Assembly (NCBI RefSeq): GCF_042743185.1
Contig: NZ_JBHYMS010000001.1
Location: 261,155 to 325,154, forward strand
DNA: 64,000 bases
Source of the DNA: Inquilinus sp042743185
GTDB lineage: Bacteria; Pseudomonadota; Alphaproteobacteria; DSM-16000; Inquilinaceae
Direction of reading: 5' to 3'
Numbering within the stretch: position 1 is the stretch's first letter; each line of letters begins with the position of its first letter. The notes under the pieces were generated by a model that had not been told where the DNA came from, did not search any database, and saw nothing but the letters and a program-made list of their open reading frames with translations. Shown here piece by piece: positions 26,716 to 36,018 of the stretch. The position numbers were made by a program, and so were the translations under genes.

Positions 26716-27216
26716 ATGTCGAGGAGCGCCGAGGACACCTTCCTGCTGCTGTCGGTTCTGGACCGGCTGCTGGCCGACGACGCCGATCCCGCGCTGCGTT
26801 CGGGGACGCGGCGCACCGCGCGGTCCCTGGCGGCGATCCGGGACGGCGTCCGGCGGGATCTCGAGACCTTGCTGAACACTCGGGCCCGGCCGACGGGCTG
26901 GCCGCGCGCCTGGACCGAGCTCGACTCGGCGCTGACCGGTTACGGGCTTCCGGACTTCGCGGCGCTGCCGATGACCTCGGATGAGCATCGGGAGGCGTTC
27001 CGGTCGGCGATCGAGGCGGCGATCCGATGCTTCGAACCGCGCTTCCGCAGCGTGACGGTCCGGCTCCTGGACAACGCCGAGGCCCTGGATCGGACCCTGC
27101 GGTTCCGGATCGACGCGCTGATGCACGCCGAGCCTGCGCCCGAGCCGATGACCTTCGATTCGATCCTGGAGCCGGCCAGCCGCAGCTTTTCGGTGACGGC
27201 GGGGAGCCATGGCTGA
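26716..27216 (+). CDS. tssE: TssE baseplate protein (gp25-like)
   Basis: This is a 166-residue gp25-like baseplate wedge component. The start FLLLSVLDRLLADD and the core DLETLLNTRAR, AIRCFEPRFRSVTVRLLD and LRFRIDALMHAEP are family features. TssE links the sheath to the TssFG wedge complex. The gene overlaps tssF by 8 bp, so the two are coupled. The length is normal. Confidence 0.93.
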   Translation: MSRSAEDTFLLLSVLDRLLADDADPALRSGTRRTARSLAAIRDGVRRDLETLLNTRARPTGWPRAWTELDSALTGYGLPDFAALPMTSDEHREAFRSAIEAAIRCFEPRFRSVTVRLLDNAEALDRTLRFRIDALMHAEPAPEPMTFDSILEPASRSFSVTAGSHG

Positions 27217-29029
27217 GGACCTTCTCTCCCATTATCAGCGCGAGCTGACCTATGTTCGCCGCCTGGCTGGCGAGTTCGCGGACGCGCATCCGAAGATCGC
27301 GGGCCGGCTTCGGCTCAGCGGCGAGGCGACCGACGATCCCTTCGTCGCCCGGCTGATCGAGGCCTTCGCCTATCTGAACGCGCGGATCCGCACCAAGCTG
27401 GACGATGAATTTCCGGAGCTGACCGACGCCCTGCTCGGCGTTCTCTATCCACACTATCTCGCGCCGATCCCGTCGATGGCGATCGCGCGCTTCGACGCCC
27501 AGCCGGATCTGGCCAAACCCTATGCCGTGCCGACCGGCACCGAGGTCGTGACGGAGACCGTCGGCGGGGAGCCCTGCCGCTTCCGGACGGCCTATCCGAC
27601 GACGCTCTGGCCGATCGCACTCGACACCGCGGTCCTGGGCGCGCGTCCGATGCCGGCACCGGCCAATCCCCGGGCGGCCGGCGCGGCGGCGGTGCTGCGC
27701 CTCGGGCTGCGCTGCCTGTCCTCGGACATGACCTTTTCCGCCCTCGGCGTCGAGGAGCTGCGGTTCTACCTGGCCGGCCCGCCGCAGCAGTCGCTGCCGC
27801 TCTACGAGCTGATCCACAACAACTGCCTGTCGATCGCGCTGGCCGACGGGCCGGCCGACCCCGCGCCAGTGATCCTGCCGCCGGAGGTGATCCGCCCGGT
27901 CGGCTTCGAACTGCACGAAGGGCTGCTGCCCTATCCGGCGCGATCGCATCTCGGCTATCGGCTCCTGTCCGAATATTTCGCCTTCCCCGAGAAGTTCCTG
28001 TTCGCCGACATCGGCGGGCTGGAGGCGAAGACCCTGCTCAAGGCTGGCAACCGCCTCGAGATCTTCCTCTATCTCAGCCGGTCCTCGCCCGACCTCGAGC
28101 GCGGCCTGGGGCCGGAGGCGCTGGCCCTCGGCTGCACGCCGGTCGTCAACCTGTTCCCGCAGCGCGCGGAGCCCGTTCGCGTGACGCAGGCGACGACCGA
28201 GTACCGCATCGTGCCGGATGCGCGCCGCCCGATGGCGACGGAGATCTTCGCGGTCGAGCGCGTGCGCGGGACGGATCCGCATGGCGCCGCGACGGAGTTC
28301 GAGCCGTTCTACGCGGCGCGGCACGGAACCGGATCCGACAGGAAGCCCGCCTATTGGCATGCCAGCCGCCGGCCCGGCCCGCCGGGCGACAATGGCACCG
28401 ACATCTTCCTGACGCTGGTCGACGAGGCCTTCGACCCGGTCGAGCCGCCGGCCATGACGCTCTCGGTCGACACGACCTGCCTCAATCGCGATCTGCCGAG
28501 CCGCCTGCCCTTCGGCGGCGGCCATCCGCGCCTGACGATGGCGGAATCGGCATCGGCGATCCGCTCCATCGCCTGCCTGACGCCGCCGACCGCCACGCTG
28601 CGCCCCCGGATCGGCCGCCATGGCCGATGGCGGCTGGTCTCCCATCTCGCCCTCAACCATCTCTCGCTCACCAGCGACGCGGAGGGCACCAAGGCGCTGC
28701 GGGAGATCCTGAAGCTGTATGATTTCCGGGACGCCGCCGAGACCCGGGCGGTGATCGACAGCATCCTGGCGGTGTCGAGCCGCCGCGGATCGGCCCGCAT
28801 GCCCGACGATCCGCTCGGCGGCTTCGCCCGCGGCGTCGACGTCGGCATCGAGTTCGACGGCGAGCGGTTTGCCGCCGCCGGGCTCTATCTCTTCGCCTCG
28901 GTGCTCGAGCGCTTCCTCGGCCTGTACTGCAGCATCAACGCCTTCTCCCGGCTCACCGCCACCATCCGCGGCCGGCCGGCGCCCCTGAAACGCTGGCCGC
29001 CCCGGGCCGGCGAGACGGTGCTGCTGTGA
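27209..29029 (+). CDS. tssF: TssF baseplate wedge protein (ImpG/VasA)
   Basis: This 606-residue protein starts with the hallmark LLSHYQRELTYVRRLAGEFA, followed by HPKIAGRLRLSG and DDEFPELTDALLGVLYPHYL. Later conserved points are CTPVVNLFPQRAEPVRV and the C-terminal ERFLGLYCSINAFSRLT. TssF forms the wedge of the T6SS baseplate with TssG, TssE and TssK. It overlaps tssE (8 bp) and tssG (4 bp). Nothing unusual. Confidence 0.96.
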   Translation: MAEDLLSHYQRELTYVRRLAGEFADAHPKIAGRLRLSGEATDDPFVARLIEAFAYLNARIRTKLDDEFPELTDALLGVLYPHYLAPIPSMAIARFDAQPDLAKPYAVPTGTEVVTETVGGEPCRFRTAYPTTLWPIALDTAVLGARPMPAPANPRAAGAAAVLRLGLRCLSSDMTFSALGVEELRFYLAGPPQQSLPLYELIHNNCLSIALADGPADPAPVILPPEVIRPVGFELHEGLLPYPARSHLGYRLLSEYFAFPEKFLFADIGGLEAKTLLKAGNRLEIFLYLSRSSPDLERGLGPEALALGCTPVVNLFPQRAEPVRVTQATTEYRIVPDARRPMATEIFAVERVRGTDPHGAATEFEPFYAARHGTGSDRKPAYWHASRRPGPPGDNGTDIFLTLVDEAFDPVEPPAMTLSVDTTCLNRDLPSRLPFGGGHPRLTMAESASAIRSIACLTPPTATLRPRIGRHGRWRLVSHLALNHLSLTSDAEGTKALREILKLYDFRDAAETRAVIDSILAVSSRRGSARMPDDPLGGFARGVDVGIEFDGERFAAAGLYLFASVLERFLGLYCSINAFSRLTATIRGRPAPLKRWPPRAGETVLL

Positions 29030-30063
29030 TCGCGTGGCTGCACAGGCGGCCCTGGGCGGTCGAGGCCTTCCAGGCTGTCAGGCTGGCCGAGACCGCGGCG
29101 CGGCGGCGCCATCCCGGTGCCGACCGCCGCGGCCGGCCGATCGGCGAGGACCTGGCGCCGGGCGAAGAGGCCATACGTCTCGCCAGCGCGACGACCCTCT
29201 CCTTCCCTTCGGCATCGGTCGCCCGCTTCGATCCGCCCTCCGATCCCGGCAACGGACCGCCCCGGCTCACGCTCGGCCTGTTCGGGCTGATCGGCCCGTC
29301 CGGCGTGCTGCCCAGCCACCTGACCGCCGAGGTCAATCGCGCGGTCCGGCTGAAACGCCCGGCGCTGCGGGCGTTTCTCGACATCTTCCTGCACCGGCTC
29401 GCCTCCCTGTTCTACCGGGCCTGGGCGAAGTATCGGCTGCCGATCGCCTTTGAACGGGCCGGCGCGGCGGACGACCCGATCACGACGACGCTGTTTTCCC
29501 TCACCGGCCTGGGCACCGACCATCTGCGCGGCCGCCTCAGCGTCGACGACAAGGCGATCATCCACTATGCGGGGCACTTCGCCCGCTGGCCCCGATCCGC
29601 CAGCGCGCTCGCGGCCATGCTCTCCGACGATCTCGGCCTGCCCGTCGCGGTGCGTCAGTTCGAGGGCACCTGGCTGGCCCTGCCGCCGCAGGAGCGGACG
29701 GTATTGCCGACATCGGCAGCGCCGGACGGCAACTTCTGCCGGCTCGGCCTCGATGCGGTGGTCGGCGAGCGCGTCTGGGATGTCCGCGGCAAGTTCCAGA
29801 TCCGCGTCGGCCCCGTCTCCTGGGACCGGTTCCGCGCCCTGATGCCGGGATCGCCGGAGCTGCGCCGCGTGGCCGAGCTGACGCGGCTCTATGTCGGCCC
29901 GGCCCTCAGCTTCAACGTGCGGCTGGTCCTCGATCGGCGCGAGGTTCCCCTGCTGCGGCTCGGCGGCGATACCGCCCCACAACTCGGCTGGACCGGCTGG
30001 GCGGCCTCCCGCCCTCCCCCGCACGACCCGTCCGACGCCGTCTTCGAGGTGGACCATGTGTGA
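29026..30063 (+). CDS. tssG: TssG baseplate wedge protein (ImpH/VasB)
   Basis: This 345-residue protein has a GTG start overlapping the tssF stop (GTGA). The family blocks are all present: WAVEAFQAVRLAE, RLTLGLFGLIGPSGVLPSHL, ALRAFLDIFLHRLASLFYRA, HYAGHFARWPRSASALAAML, FEGTWLALPP and LGLDAVVGERVWDVRGKFQI. It pairs with TssF in the baseplate. Length and order are standard. Confidence 0.95.
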   Translation: MIAWLHRRPWAVEAFQAVRLAETAARRRHPGADRRGRPIGEDLAPGEEAIRLASATTLSFPSASVARFDPPSDPGNGPPRLTLGLFGLIGPSGVLPSHLTAEVNRAVRLKRPALRAFLDIFLHRLASLFYRAWAKYRLPIAFERAGAADDPITTTLFSLTGLGTDHLRGRLSVDDKAIIHYAGHFARWPRSASALAAMLSDDLGLPVAVRQFEGTWLALPPQERTVLPTSAAPDGNFCRLGLDAVVGERVWDVRGKFQIRVGPVSWDRFRALMPGSPELRRVAELTRLYVGPALSFNVRLVLDRREVPLLRLGGDTAPQLGWTGWAASRPPPHDPSDAVFEVDHV

Positions 30064-30137
30064 CCGCCCAAGCACGACGCCGGGTTCGCCCGGACTTCCG
30101 CGACCACAACCGCCGGCCTGAGAAGGGAGAGCAGCAG

Positions 30138-32849
30138 ATGGCCGCGATCGATCTGAAATCCCTGATCGGCAGGTTGAATCCCGAATGCCGCCGGGCATTG
30201 GAGGAGGCGGCGGGGCTGACCCTGTCCCGGTCGCATTTCAACGTCGAGATCGAACACTGGCTGCTCAAGCTGCTCGAGGATGCCCGCGGCGACATCGGCC
30301 TGTGCCTGGCCCATTACGAGATCGATGCCGGGCGCGTCGCGGCCGATCTGACCCGGGCGCTGGATCGGCTGAAGACCGGGAACGTGCATCCCCCCGCCCT
30401 GTCGCCGTCGCTGATCTCACTGGGCCGCGAGGCCTGGCTGCTCGCCTCGCTGGAATATGGCGAGCCGCAGATCCGTTCGGGGCATCTGCTGGCGGCGCTC
30501 GTCTCCGACGACCTTCTGGCGCAGCACGCCCGCACCGCATCGTCATGGCTCGGACGGATTCCCGCCGAGACGCTGCGGCGCGAGCTGCCCCGCCTCGTCG
30601 CCGGCGCCTCCGAGACGCCGCCGGCCCCGGCCGCAGGCGAGGCGCCGGCATCCGCCGCGGCCGGCAGGCGAACCGAGGCGCTCGACCGATACACGACCGA
30701 CCTCACGGCGCGGGCGCGGGCCGGCGGGATCGATCCGATCCTGGGCCGCGATGCGGAGATCCGCCAGGTGACCGACATCCTGATGCGGCGCCGCCAGAAC
30801 AACCCGATCCTGACCGGCGAGGCCGGCGTCGGCAAGACGGCCGTGGTCGAGGGCTTCGCCCTGCGCATCGCCGGCGGCGACGTCCCCGAGCCGCTGCGGG
30901 AGGTGACCCTGCGGACCCTCGATCTCGGTCTGCTGCAGGCCGGTGCCGGTGTCAGGGGCGAGTTCGAGAACCGGCTGAAATCGGTGATCGAGGAGGTCCA
31001 GGCCAGCCCGACCCCGATCATCCTCTTCATCGACGAGGCGCACACCATGATCGGTGCCGGCGGGCCGGCCGGCCAGAGCGACGCGGCCAATCTGCTGAAG
31101 CCGGCGCTGGCCCGCGGCGAACTGCGCACCATCGCCGCGACGACCTGGTCGGAATACAAGCGGTACGTCGAAAAGGATGCGGCGCTGAGCCGGCGCTTCC
31201 AGGTGGTCAAGGTCGAGGAGCCGTCGGAGGACGCGGCGATCGACATGATGCGCGGCATCGCGCCGACGCTGGAGCAGCATCACGGCGTCCGCATCCTCGA
31301 CGAGGCCATCGTCGGCAGCGTCCGCCTGTCGCATCGCTACATCGTCGGCCGCCAGCTGCCGGACAAGTCGGTCAGCCTGCTCGACACCGCATGCGCCCGG
31401 GTCGCCATGGCGCAGGCCACGACGCCCGCCGCGATCGAGGACCTCATCCGACAGCGGGAGCGGCTCGACGCCGAGATCGCGATCCTGCGCCGCGAGCAGG
31501 CCACGAGCGCGGACGACAGCGGCGTGATCGCGGCGCTGGAGGATCGGCGGCGCGCGGTCGAGGCCGACCATGCCCGCCTGTCCGAACGCTGGCAGGCGGA
31601 GCGGGAGGCCGTCGAGCGGATCCGCGAGCTTCGGGCACGGATCGAGGCGGCGAGCGGGCTCGACTGCGGCACGGGCGAGGCGGCGCCGGCCGAACTGCCG
31701 GAGACCGTCGCGGCCCTGCGCGCCGGCTATGCCGCGGCCCGGGCCAGGCTGACGGCGCTGCAGGAGGATGCGGGCCTGAACCCCGTCGATGTCGACGCCC
31801 AGACCGTCGCCGAGGTCGTGGCGAGCTGGACCGGCATCCCGGTCGGCCGGATGGTGTCGGACGAGATCCGCGCGGTGCTGACGCTGAAGGACCGGATGCG
31901 GGACCGGATCGTCGGCCAGGATCACGCGCTGGAGGCGGTGGCCCAGTCGATCCGCACCGCGCGGGCGAAGCTGACCGACCCGCGCAAGCCGATCGGCGTC
32001 TTCCTGTTCGTCGGCATGTCCGGCGTCGGCAAGACCGAGACGGCGCTGGCGCTGGCCGACCTGCTGTTCGGCGGCGAGCACACCATGACCGTCATCAACA
32101 TGTCGGAGTTCAAGGAGGAGCACAAAGTCTCGCTCCTGCTGGGCGCGCCGCCCGGCTATGTCGGCTATGGCGAGGGCGGCATCCTGACCGAGGCGGTGCG
32201 CCGGCGGCCCTACTCCGTCGTCCTGCTGGACGAGCTGGAGAAGGCCCATCCCGGCGTCCAGGACGTGTTCTATCAGGTGTTCGACAAGGGGATGCTGCGC
32301 GACGGCGAAGGTCGCGACATCGACTTCAAGAACACCGTCGTCATCCTGACCTCGAATGTCGGCTCCGATCGCATCGCGAAGCTCCATGCCGACCCGGACA
32401 CCATGCCGGACGCCACGGGGCTGGCCGAGGCGCTGCGCCCGGAACTGCTGGCCGCCTTCAAGCCGGCGTTTCTGGGCCGGGTGACGGTCATCCCGTTCCT
32501 GCCCCTCGGGGAGGACACCGTGCGCCGGATCGTCCGGCTGCAGCTCGACCGCGTGGCGCGCCGTGTCTCCGAAACCTATGGCGCGACCCTGCGCTGCGAC
32601 GACGGCGTGGTCGAGGGGTTGCGCGCGCGGGCGACGGAGAATGAAAGCGGCGCCCGGGCGATCGAGCAGATCCTGTCGCGGACCCTGCTGCCGGATCTTG
32701 CGGCGCAGTTCCTGACCCGGGCGTCCGAGGGAGAGCCGATCGCGGACGTCACCGTCGCGATGGATGCCGCCGGCGGTTTCCAATACCGGGTGGCCCCAAG
32801 AGACCAGGAGCGGGTCCGACCGAGTTCACAGACGGTCCGACAGCCATGA
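30138..32849 (+). CDS. tssH: TssH (ClpV) AAA+ sheath-recycling ATPase
   Basis: This 903-residue Clp/Hsp100 ATPase has a Clp N domain (about 1-165), a first AAA module with Walker A GEAGVGKT (227-234) and Walker B IILFIDEAH, a middle coiled coil (about 430-560), and a second AAA module with Walker A GMSGVGKT (626-633) and VLLDELEKAHPGV. It unfolds TssC from contracted sheaths so that subunits can be reused. The ATG at 30138 follows AAGGGAG; the open frame before it is the tssG-tssH spacer. It overlaps the FHA gene by 4 bp. Confidence 0.96.
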   Translation: MAAIDLKSLIGRLNPECRRALEEAAGLTLSRSHFNVEIEHWLLKLLEDARGDIGLCLAHYEIDAGRVAADLTRALDRLKTGNVHPPALSPSLISLGREAWLLASLEYGEPQIRSGHLLAALVSDDLLAQHARTASSWLGRIPAETLRRELPRLVAGASETPPAPAAGEAPASAAAGRRTEALDRYTTDLTARARAGGIDPILGRDAEIRQVTDILMRRRQNNPILTGEAGVGKTAVVEGFALRIAGGDVPEPLREVTLRTLDLGLLQAGAGVRGEFENRLKSVIEEVQASPTPIILFIDEAHTMIGAGGPAGQSDAANLLKPALARGELRTIAATTWSEYKRYVEKDAALSRRFQVVKVEEPSEDAAIDMMRGIAPTLEQHHGVRILDEAIVGSVRLSHRYIVGRQLPDKSVSLLDTACARVAMAQATTPAAIEDLIRQRERLDAEIAILRREQATSADDSGVIAALEDRRRAVEADHARLSERWQAEREAVERIRELRARIEAASGLDCGTGEAAPAELPETVAALRAGYAAARARLTALQEDAGLNPVDVDAQTVAEVVASWTGIPVGRMVSDEIRAVLTLKDRMRDRIVGQDHALEAVAQSIRTARAKLTDPRKPIGVFLFVGMSGVGKTETALALADLLFGGEHTMTVINMSEFKEEHKVSLLLGAPPGYVGYGEGGILTEAVRRRPYSVVLLDELEKAHPGVQDVFYQVFDKGMLRDGEGRDIDFKNTVVILTSNVGSDRIAKLHADPDTMPDATGLAEALRPELLAAFKPAFLGRVTVIPFLPLGEDTVRRIVRLQLDRVARRVSETYGATLRCDDGVVEGLRARATENESGARAIEQILSRTLLPDLAAQFLTRASEGEPIADVTVAMDAAGGFQYRVAPRDQERVRPSSQTVRQP

Positions 32850-34180
32850 AACTGACCATCGATCTCGTCAATGCAGGCCCGGGCCACACCGGCCATCGGG
32901 AGTCCCGGACGCTCGAAGGCAGAGGGCTGACGATCGGGCGCAGCGCCGACAACGACTGGGTCGTCGACGATCCGTCCCGCACGCTTTCGAAGAACCACTG
33001 CCTGATCGACTATGTCGACGATCGCTACGTGCTGTTCGATCTCAGCGCCAACGGCACCTTCGTCAATAACACGGACGAACCTGTCGGCCGCTCGAACAGC
33101 GTGGTGCTGTCCGATGGCGACCGGATCTGGATCGGCGACTGCGAGTTCGCGGTCCGGCTGTCGGGCACGGAGGCGCCCGCGGCCGGGCACTCGATCGATG
33201 TCGACGATCCGGCGGCCGCGCCCTTCGGCATCGATCCGGACCGCGATCCGCCGGCATCACTGAAGATCTCCAACCCGGAGGACTGGCCGGCGGACGCCGA
33301 TGCCGATCCCTTTGCAGACGGGCCCGATCGGGCCGGACCGGCGGCGGAGCCCGACCATCTGCCGACGGAGCGCTCGGCCTTCCGGCCGCCGCCGATCCGG
33401 TTCGAGGCGATCCCCGAGGATTGGGACGAGCAGGCGCCCGCCACGCCGGACGACAGGGCACGGCCGCCCCCGAAGCCGCCACCCGCGGAAGAGCATGCCA
33501 CCCGCGATCCGCCCGATGCGCCCGAGCCGCCCCCAGCCGAGCGGCCGACCGCGGAGCCAGCGCATATCGAGCCGGCGGCCACGCCCGCCGCGGCGCCGAT
33601 GGACCTGATCAAGGTCGTTCTCGAAGCCGCCGGGCTCGACCCCGCGCAGTTTCCACCGGAGCGCGCCGAGGCGCTGGCCCGGACCATTGGTTCGATCTTC
33701 CGCGCGACGGCACAGGGACTGATCGAGTCCCTGGACGCACGGACGACCCTGAAGACCGAGTTCCGGATCGAGCGCACCGCGATCCGGCCACGCGACAACA
33801 ATCCGCTGAAGTTCTCGGCCACGGCCGAGGAGGCCCTGATGGCCATCCTGTCCCCGCCGCTGCCGGCCTTCGCGGGAGGGGCCGAGGCGATCGAGGAAGC
33901 GTTTCGCGACATCCGCAACCACGAGCTGGCCACGATCGGCGGAATGGAGGCGGCGCTCGGCCACCTGATCGAGAGCCTCGCGCCGCAGGCGGTGGAGGCG
34001 GCGGCGAACGGCACGACCAGCGGCCTCGGAGCCGTCCTGCCGGCCGCGCGCAAGGCCAAGCTGTGGGATGCCTATGTCGCCCGTCATCGGCAGGTGTCGG
34101 AGACAGCGTCGGAGAACATCCGCGACCTCTTCGGCCGGGCCTTCGCCGAGGGCTACGAGCGCCGGAGAGAACAAGGCTGA
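32846..34180 (+). CDS. tagH: FHA-domain protein Fha/TagH
   Basis: This 444-residue protein has an N-terminal FHA domain (about 1-110) with GLTIGRSADNDWVVDD, SKNHCLIDY and LSANGTFVNN, the phosphothreonine-binding loops. A Pro/Ala-rich linker (about 110-250) follows, then the TagH C-terminal domain (KVVLEAAGLDP, FRIERTAIRPRDNNPLKFSA, GYERRREQG). In threonine-phosphorylation-controlled T6SS, PpkA phosphorylates Fha, which triggers assembly, and PppA reverses it; both enzymes are encoded 8-10 kb downstream here. ATGA overlap with tssH. Confidence 0.95.
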   Translation: MKLTIDLVNAGPGHTGHRESRTLEGRGLTIGRSADNDWVVDDPSRTLSKNHCLIDYVDDRYVLFDLSANGTFVNNTDEPVGRSNSVVLSDGDRIWIGDCEFAVRLSGTEAPAAGHSIDVDDPAAAPFGIDPDRDPPASLKISNPEDWPADADADPFADGPDRAGPAAEPDHLPTERSAFRPPPIRFEAIPEDWDEQAPATPDDRARPPPKPPPAEEHATRDPPDAPEPPPAERPTAEPAHIEPAATPAAAPMDLIKVVLEAAGLDPAQFPPERAEALARTIGSIFRATAQGLIESLDARTTLKTEFRIERTAIRPRDNNPLKFSATAEEALMAILSPPLPAFAGGAEAIEEAFRDIRNHELATIGGMEAALGHLIESLAPQAVEAAANGTTSGLGAVLPAARKAKLWDAYVARHRQVSETASENIRDLFGRAFAEGYERRREQG

Positions 34181-34195
34181 ACGGAGATGGATCCC

Positions 34196-34657
34196 ATGCA
34201 GTTGTCGCGATTCGCCATCCTCATGCTCGGAACCTCGCTCGCATCGGGGTGCGGCATGTTCGATTCCAAGCCGGCTCCGATCCCGGTCACCCTGACGGCC
34301 GCCGGGGACATCAACCCCGACGCCTCGGCGCGTCCGTCGCCCATTCGGGTGCGCGTCTACCAGCTTCGCTCCGCTTCGGCCTTCCAGCAGTCGGACTATT
34401 TCGCGCTCACGGACGGCAAATCCGACGCGCTGGGCGACACGGTCGTCGGGTCGGAGGAGGTGATGCTGTCCCCGGGCAGCACCCGCACCCTCTCGACCCC
34501 GATCGACGAAGGGGCCCGTTACATCGGGGTGGTCGCGGGCTTCAGGGACATCGACAGGTCGCAGTGGCGCAGCGTCCGGCAGATCGACCCCGGCGGCGTC
34601 GAGGCCGTGGACGTGTCCGTGGCGGCACACGGGGTCTCGGTCGCGGTGAACCAATAG
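34196..34657 (+). CDS. tssJ: TssJ outer-membrane lipoprotein
   Basis: This 153-residue lipoprotein has a signal ending at SLASGC and the TssJ beta-sandwich: ITVTLTAAGDINPDASA-like start (PVTLTAAGDINPDA), IRVRVYQLRSASAFQQSDYF, and GARYIGVVAGFRDIDRSQWR. It anchors TssM to the outer membrane. The ATG at 34196 was preferred because CGGAG ends 9 bp before it, while the in-frame ATG at 34187 touches that site. Length is normal. Confidence 0.94.
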   Translation: MQLSRFAILMLGTSLASGCGMFDSKPAPIPVTLTAAGDINPDASARPSPIRVRVYQLRSASAFQQSDYFALTDGKSDALGDTVVGSEEVMLSPGSTRTLSTPIDEGARYIGVVAGFRDIDRSQWRSVRQIDPGGVEAVDVSVAAHGVSVAVNQ

Positions 34658-34668
34658 GCAGGTCGAGG

Positions 34669-36012
34669 ATGTCCTGGGACAACAAGGTCGTCTGGTCGGA
34701 GGGGATGTTCCTCCGGACCCACCACTTCCAGCAGTTCGACCGCTATGTGGAGAAGCTGGTCCGCGCCCGCGTTGCCGAGCTGAAACCCTATCCCTGGGGC
34801 GTTGCGGAGCTGCGCATCAACCAGGATCTGCTGGCGACCGGCAGGTTCGCCCTCACCGCCTGCCGGGGCGTGCTGGAGGACGGCACGCCGTTCGCCATTC
34901 CCGAGGACGCCGACCATCCGCCGCCGCTGACCATCCCCGACACGGCCCGCAACGCCGTGATTTCTCTCGCCGTCCCGGTCCGGCAGCCCGGCAGCCCGGT
35001 CATCGATCATTCGGCGGGCGGCGACGGCAGTGCGCGCTTCGTGACCACGGAGTTCGAAGCGACCGACGCCAACGCCTTCTCGGCATCCGTCGCCCCGCTG
35101 CAGGTGGCCAAGCTGCGGATGCGCTACCTCCTCGAAGGCGAGGACCAGTCCGGCTATATCGGGCTCGGCATCGCGCGGATCGTCGAGGTCCGGTCCGACT
35201 CGATGATCGTGCTCGACGACCGCTACATCCCGCCGATGCTGACCTGCGATGCGTCGCCGGCGCTGACCGGCTTCGCGACGGAGATCCTGGGCCTGCTTCA
35301 CCATCGCGGCGAAGCCCTGGCCGGACGGGTCAGCGCCTCCGGCACCCAGGGCGTGGCCGAGGTCGCGGATTTTCTTCTGCTGCAGCTCGTCAACCGGTAC
35401 GAGCCGCGGCTCGCGCATCTGGCAACCGTCGCGAACCTCCATCCCGAGCGGTTCTACGAGACGGCGGTGGAGCTTGCCGGCGAGCTGGCCACCTTCACCG
35501 GCAAGGGCAAGCGGCCACCCGCCTTTCCGCAGTATCGGCATGACGATCTCGAGCACTGCTTCCAGGCCGTGATGCTGGAGCTGCGGCATTCCCTCTCCGC
35601 CGTGCTCGAACAGACGGCGATCCCGATCCCGCTGGAGGAGCGGCGCTACGGGATCCGCGTCGCCCCGCTCGCCGACCGCACGCTGCTCGACCATGCCGCC
35701 TTCATCCTGGCGGTGCGGGCGGATGCCCCGGCCGAGGCGCTGCGCCGCCACTTCCCGTCGCAGGTCAAGATCGGGCCGGTGGAGCAGATCCGCAACCTGG
35801 TCAACGCCGCCTTGCCGGGCATCGTCATCCGCGCCCTGCCGGTCGCGCCGCGGCAGCTGCCCTACCACCCCGGCGTGATCTATTTCGAGATGGACCGAAG
35901 CAGCCGCTACTGGGAGGAGCTGAAGTCGTCCGGCGGCATGGCGGTGCACGTCGCCGGCGAGTTCCCGAACATCCAGATCGAATGCTGGGCGATCAAGGCA
36001 TCGCAGGGATAG
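34669..36012 (+). CDS. tssK: TssK baseplate adaptor
   Basis: This 447-residue protein opens with the TssK signature VVWSEGMFLRTHHFQQFDRY and has YPWGVAELRIN and EVADFLLLQLVNRYEPRLAH. TssK trimers, derived from phage receptor-binding proteins, connect the TssFGE wedge to the membrane proteins TssL and TssM. It starts 11 bp after tssJ and is followed 6 bp later by tssL. Standard length. Confidence 0.96.
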   Translation: MSWDNKVVWSEGMFLRTHHFQQFDRYVEKLVRARVAELKPYPWGVAELRINQDLLATGRFALTACRGVLEDGTPFAIPEDADHPPPLTIPDTARNAVISLAVPVRQPGSPVIDHSAGGDGSARFVTTEFEATDANAFSASVAPLQVAKLRMRYLLEGEDQSGYIGLGIARIVEVRSDSMIVLDDRYIPPMLTCDASPALTGFATEILGLLHHRGEALAGRVSASGTQGVAEVADFLLLQLVNRYEPRLAHLATVANLHPERFYETAVELAGELATFTGKGKRPPAFPQYRHDDLEHCFQAVMLELRHSLSAVLEQTAIPIPLEERRYGIRVAPLADRTLLDHAAFILAVRADAPAEALRRHFPSQVKIGPVEQIRNLVNAALPGIVIRALPVAPRQLPYHPGVIYFEMDRSSRYWEELKSSGGMAVHVAGEFPNIQIECWAIKASQG

Positions 36013-36018
36013 ACGCCG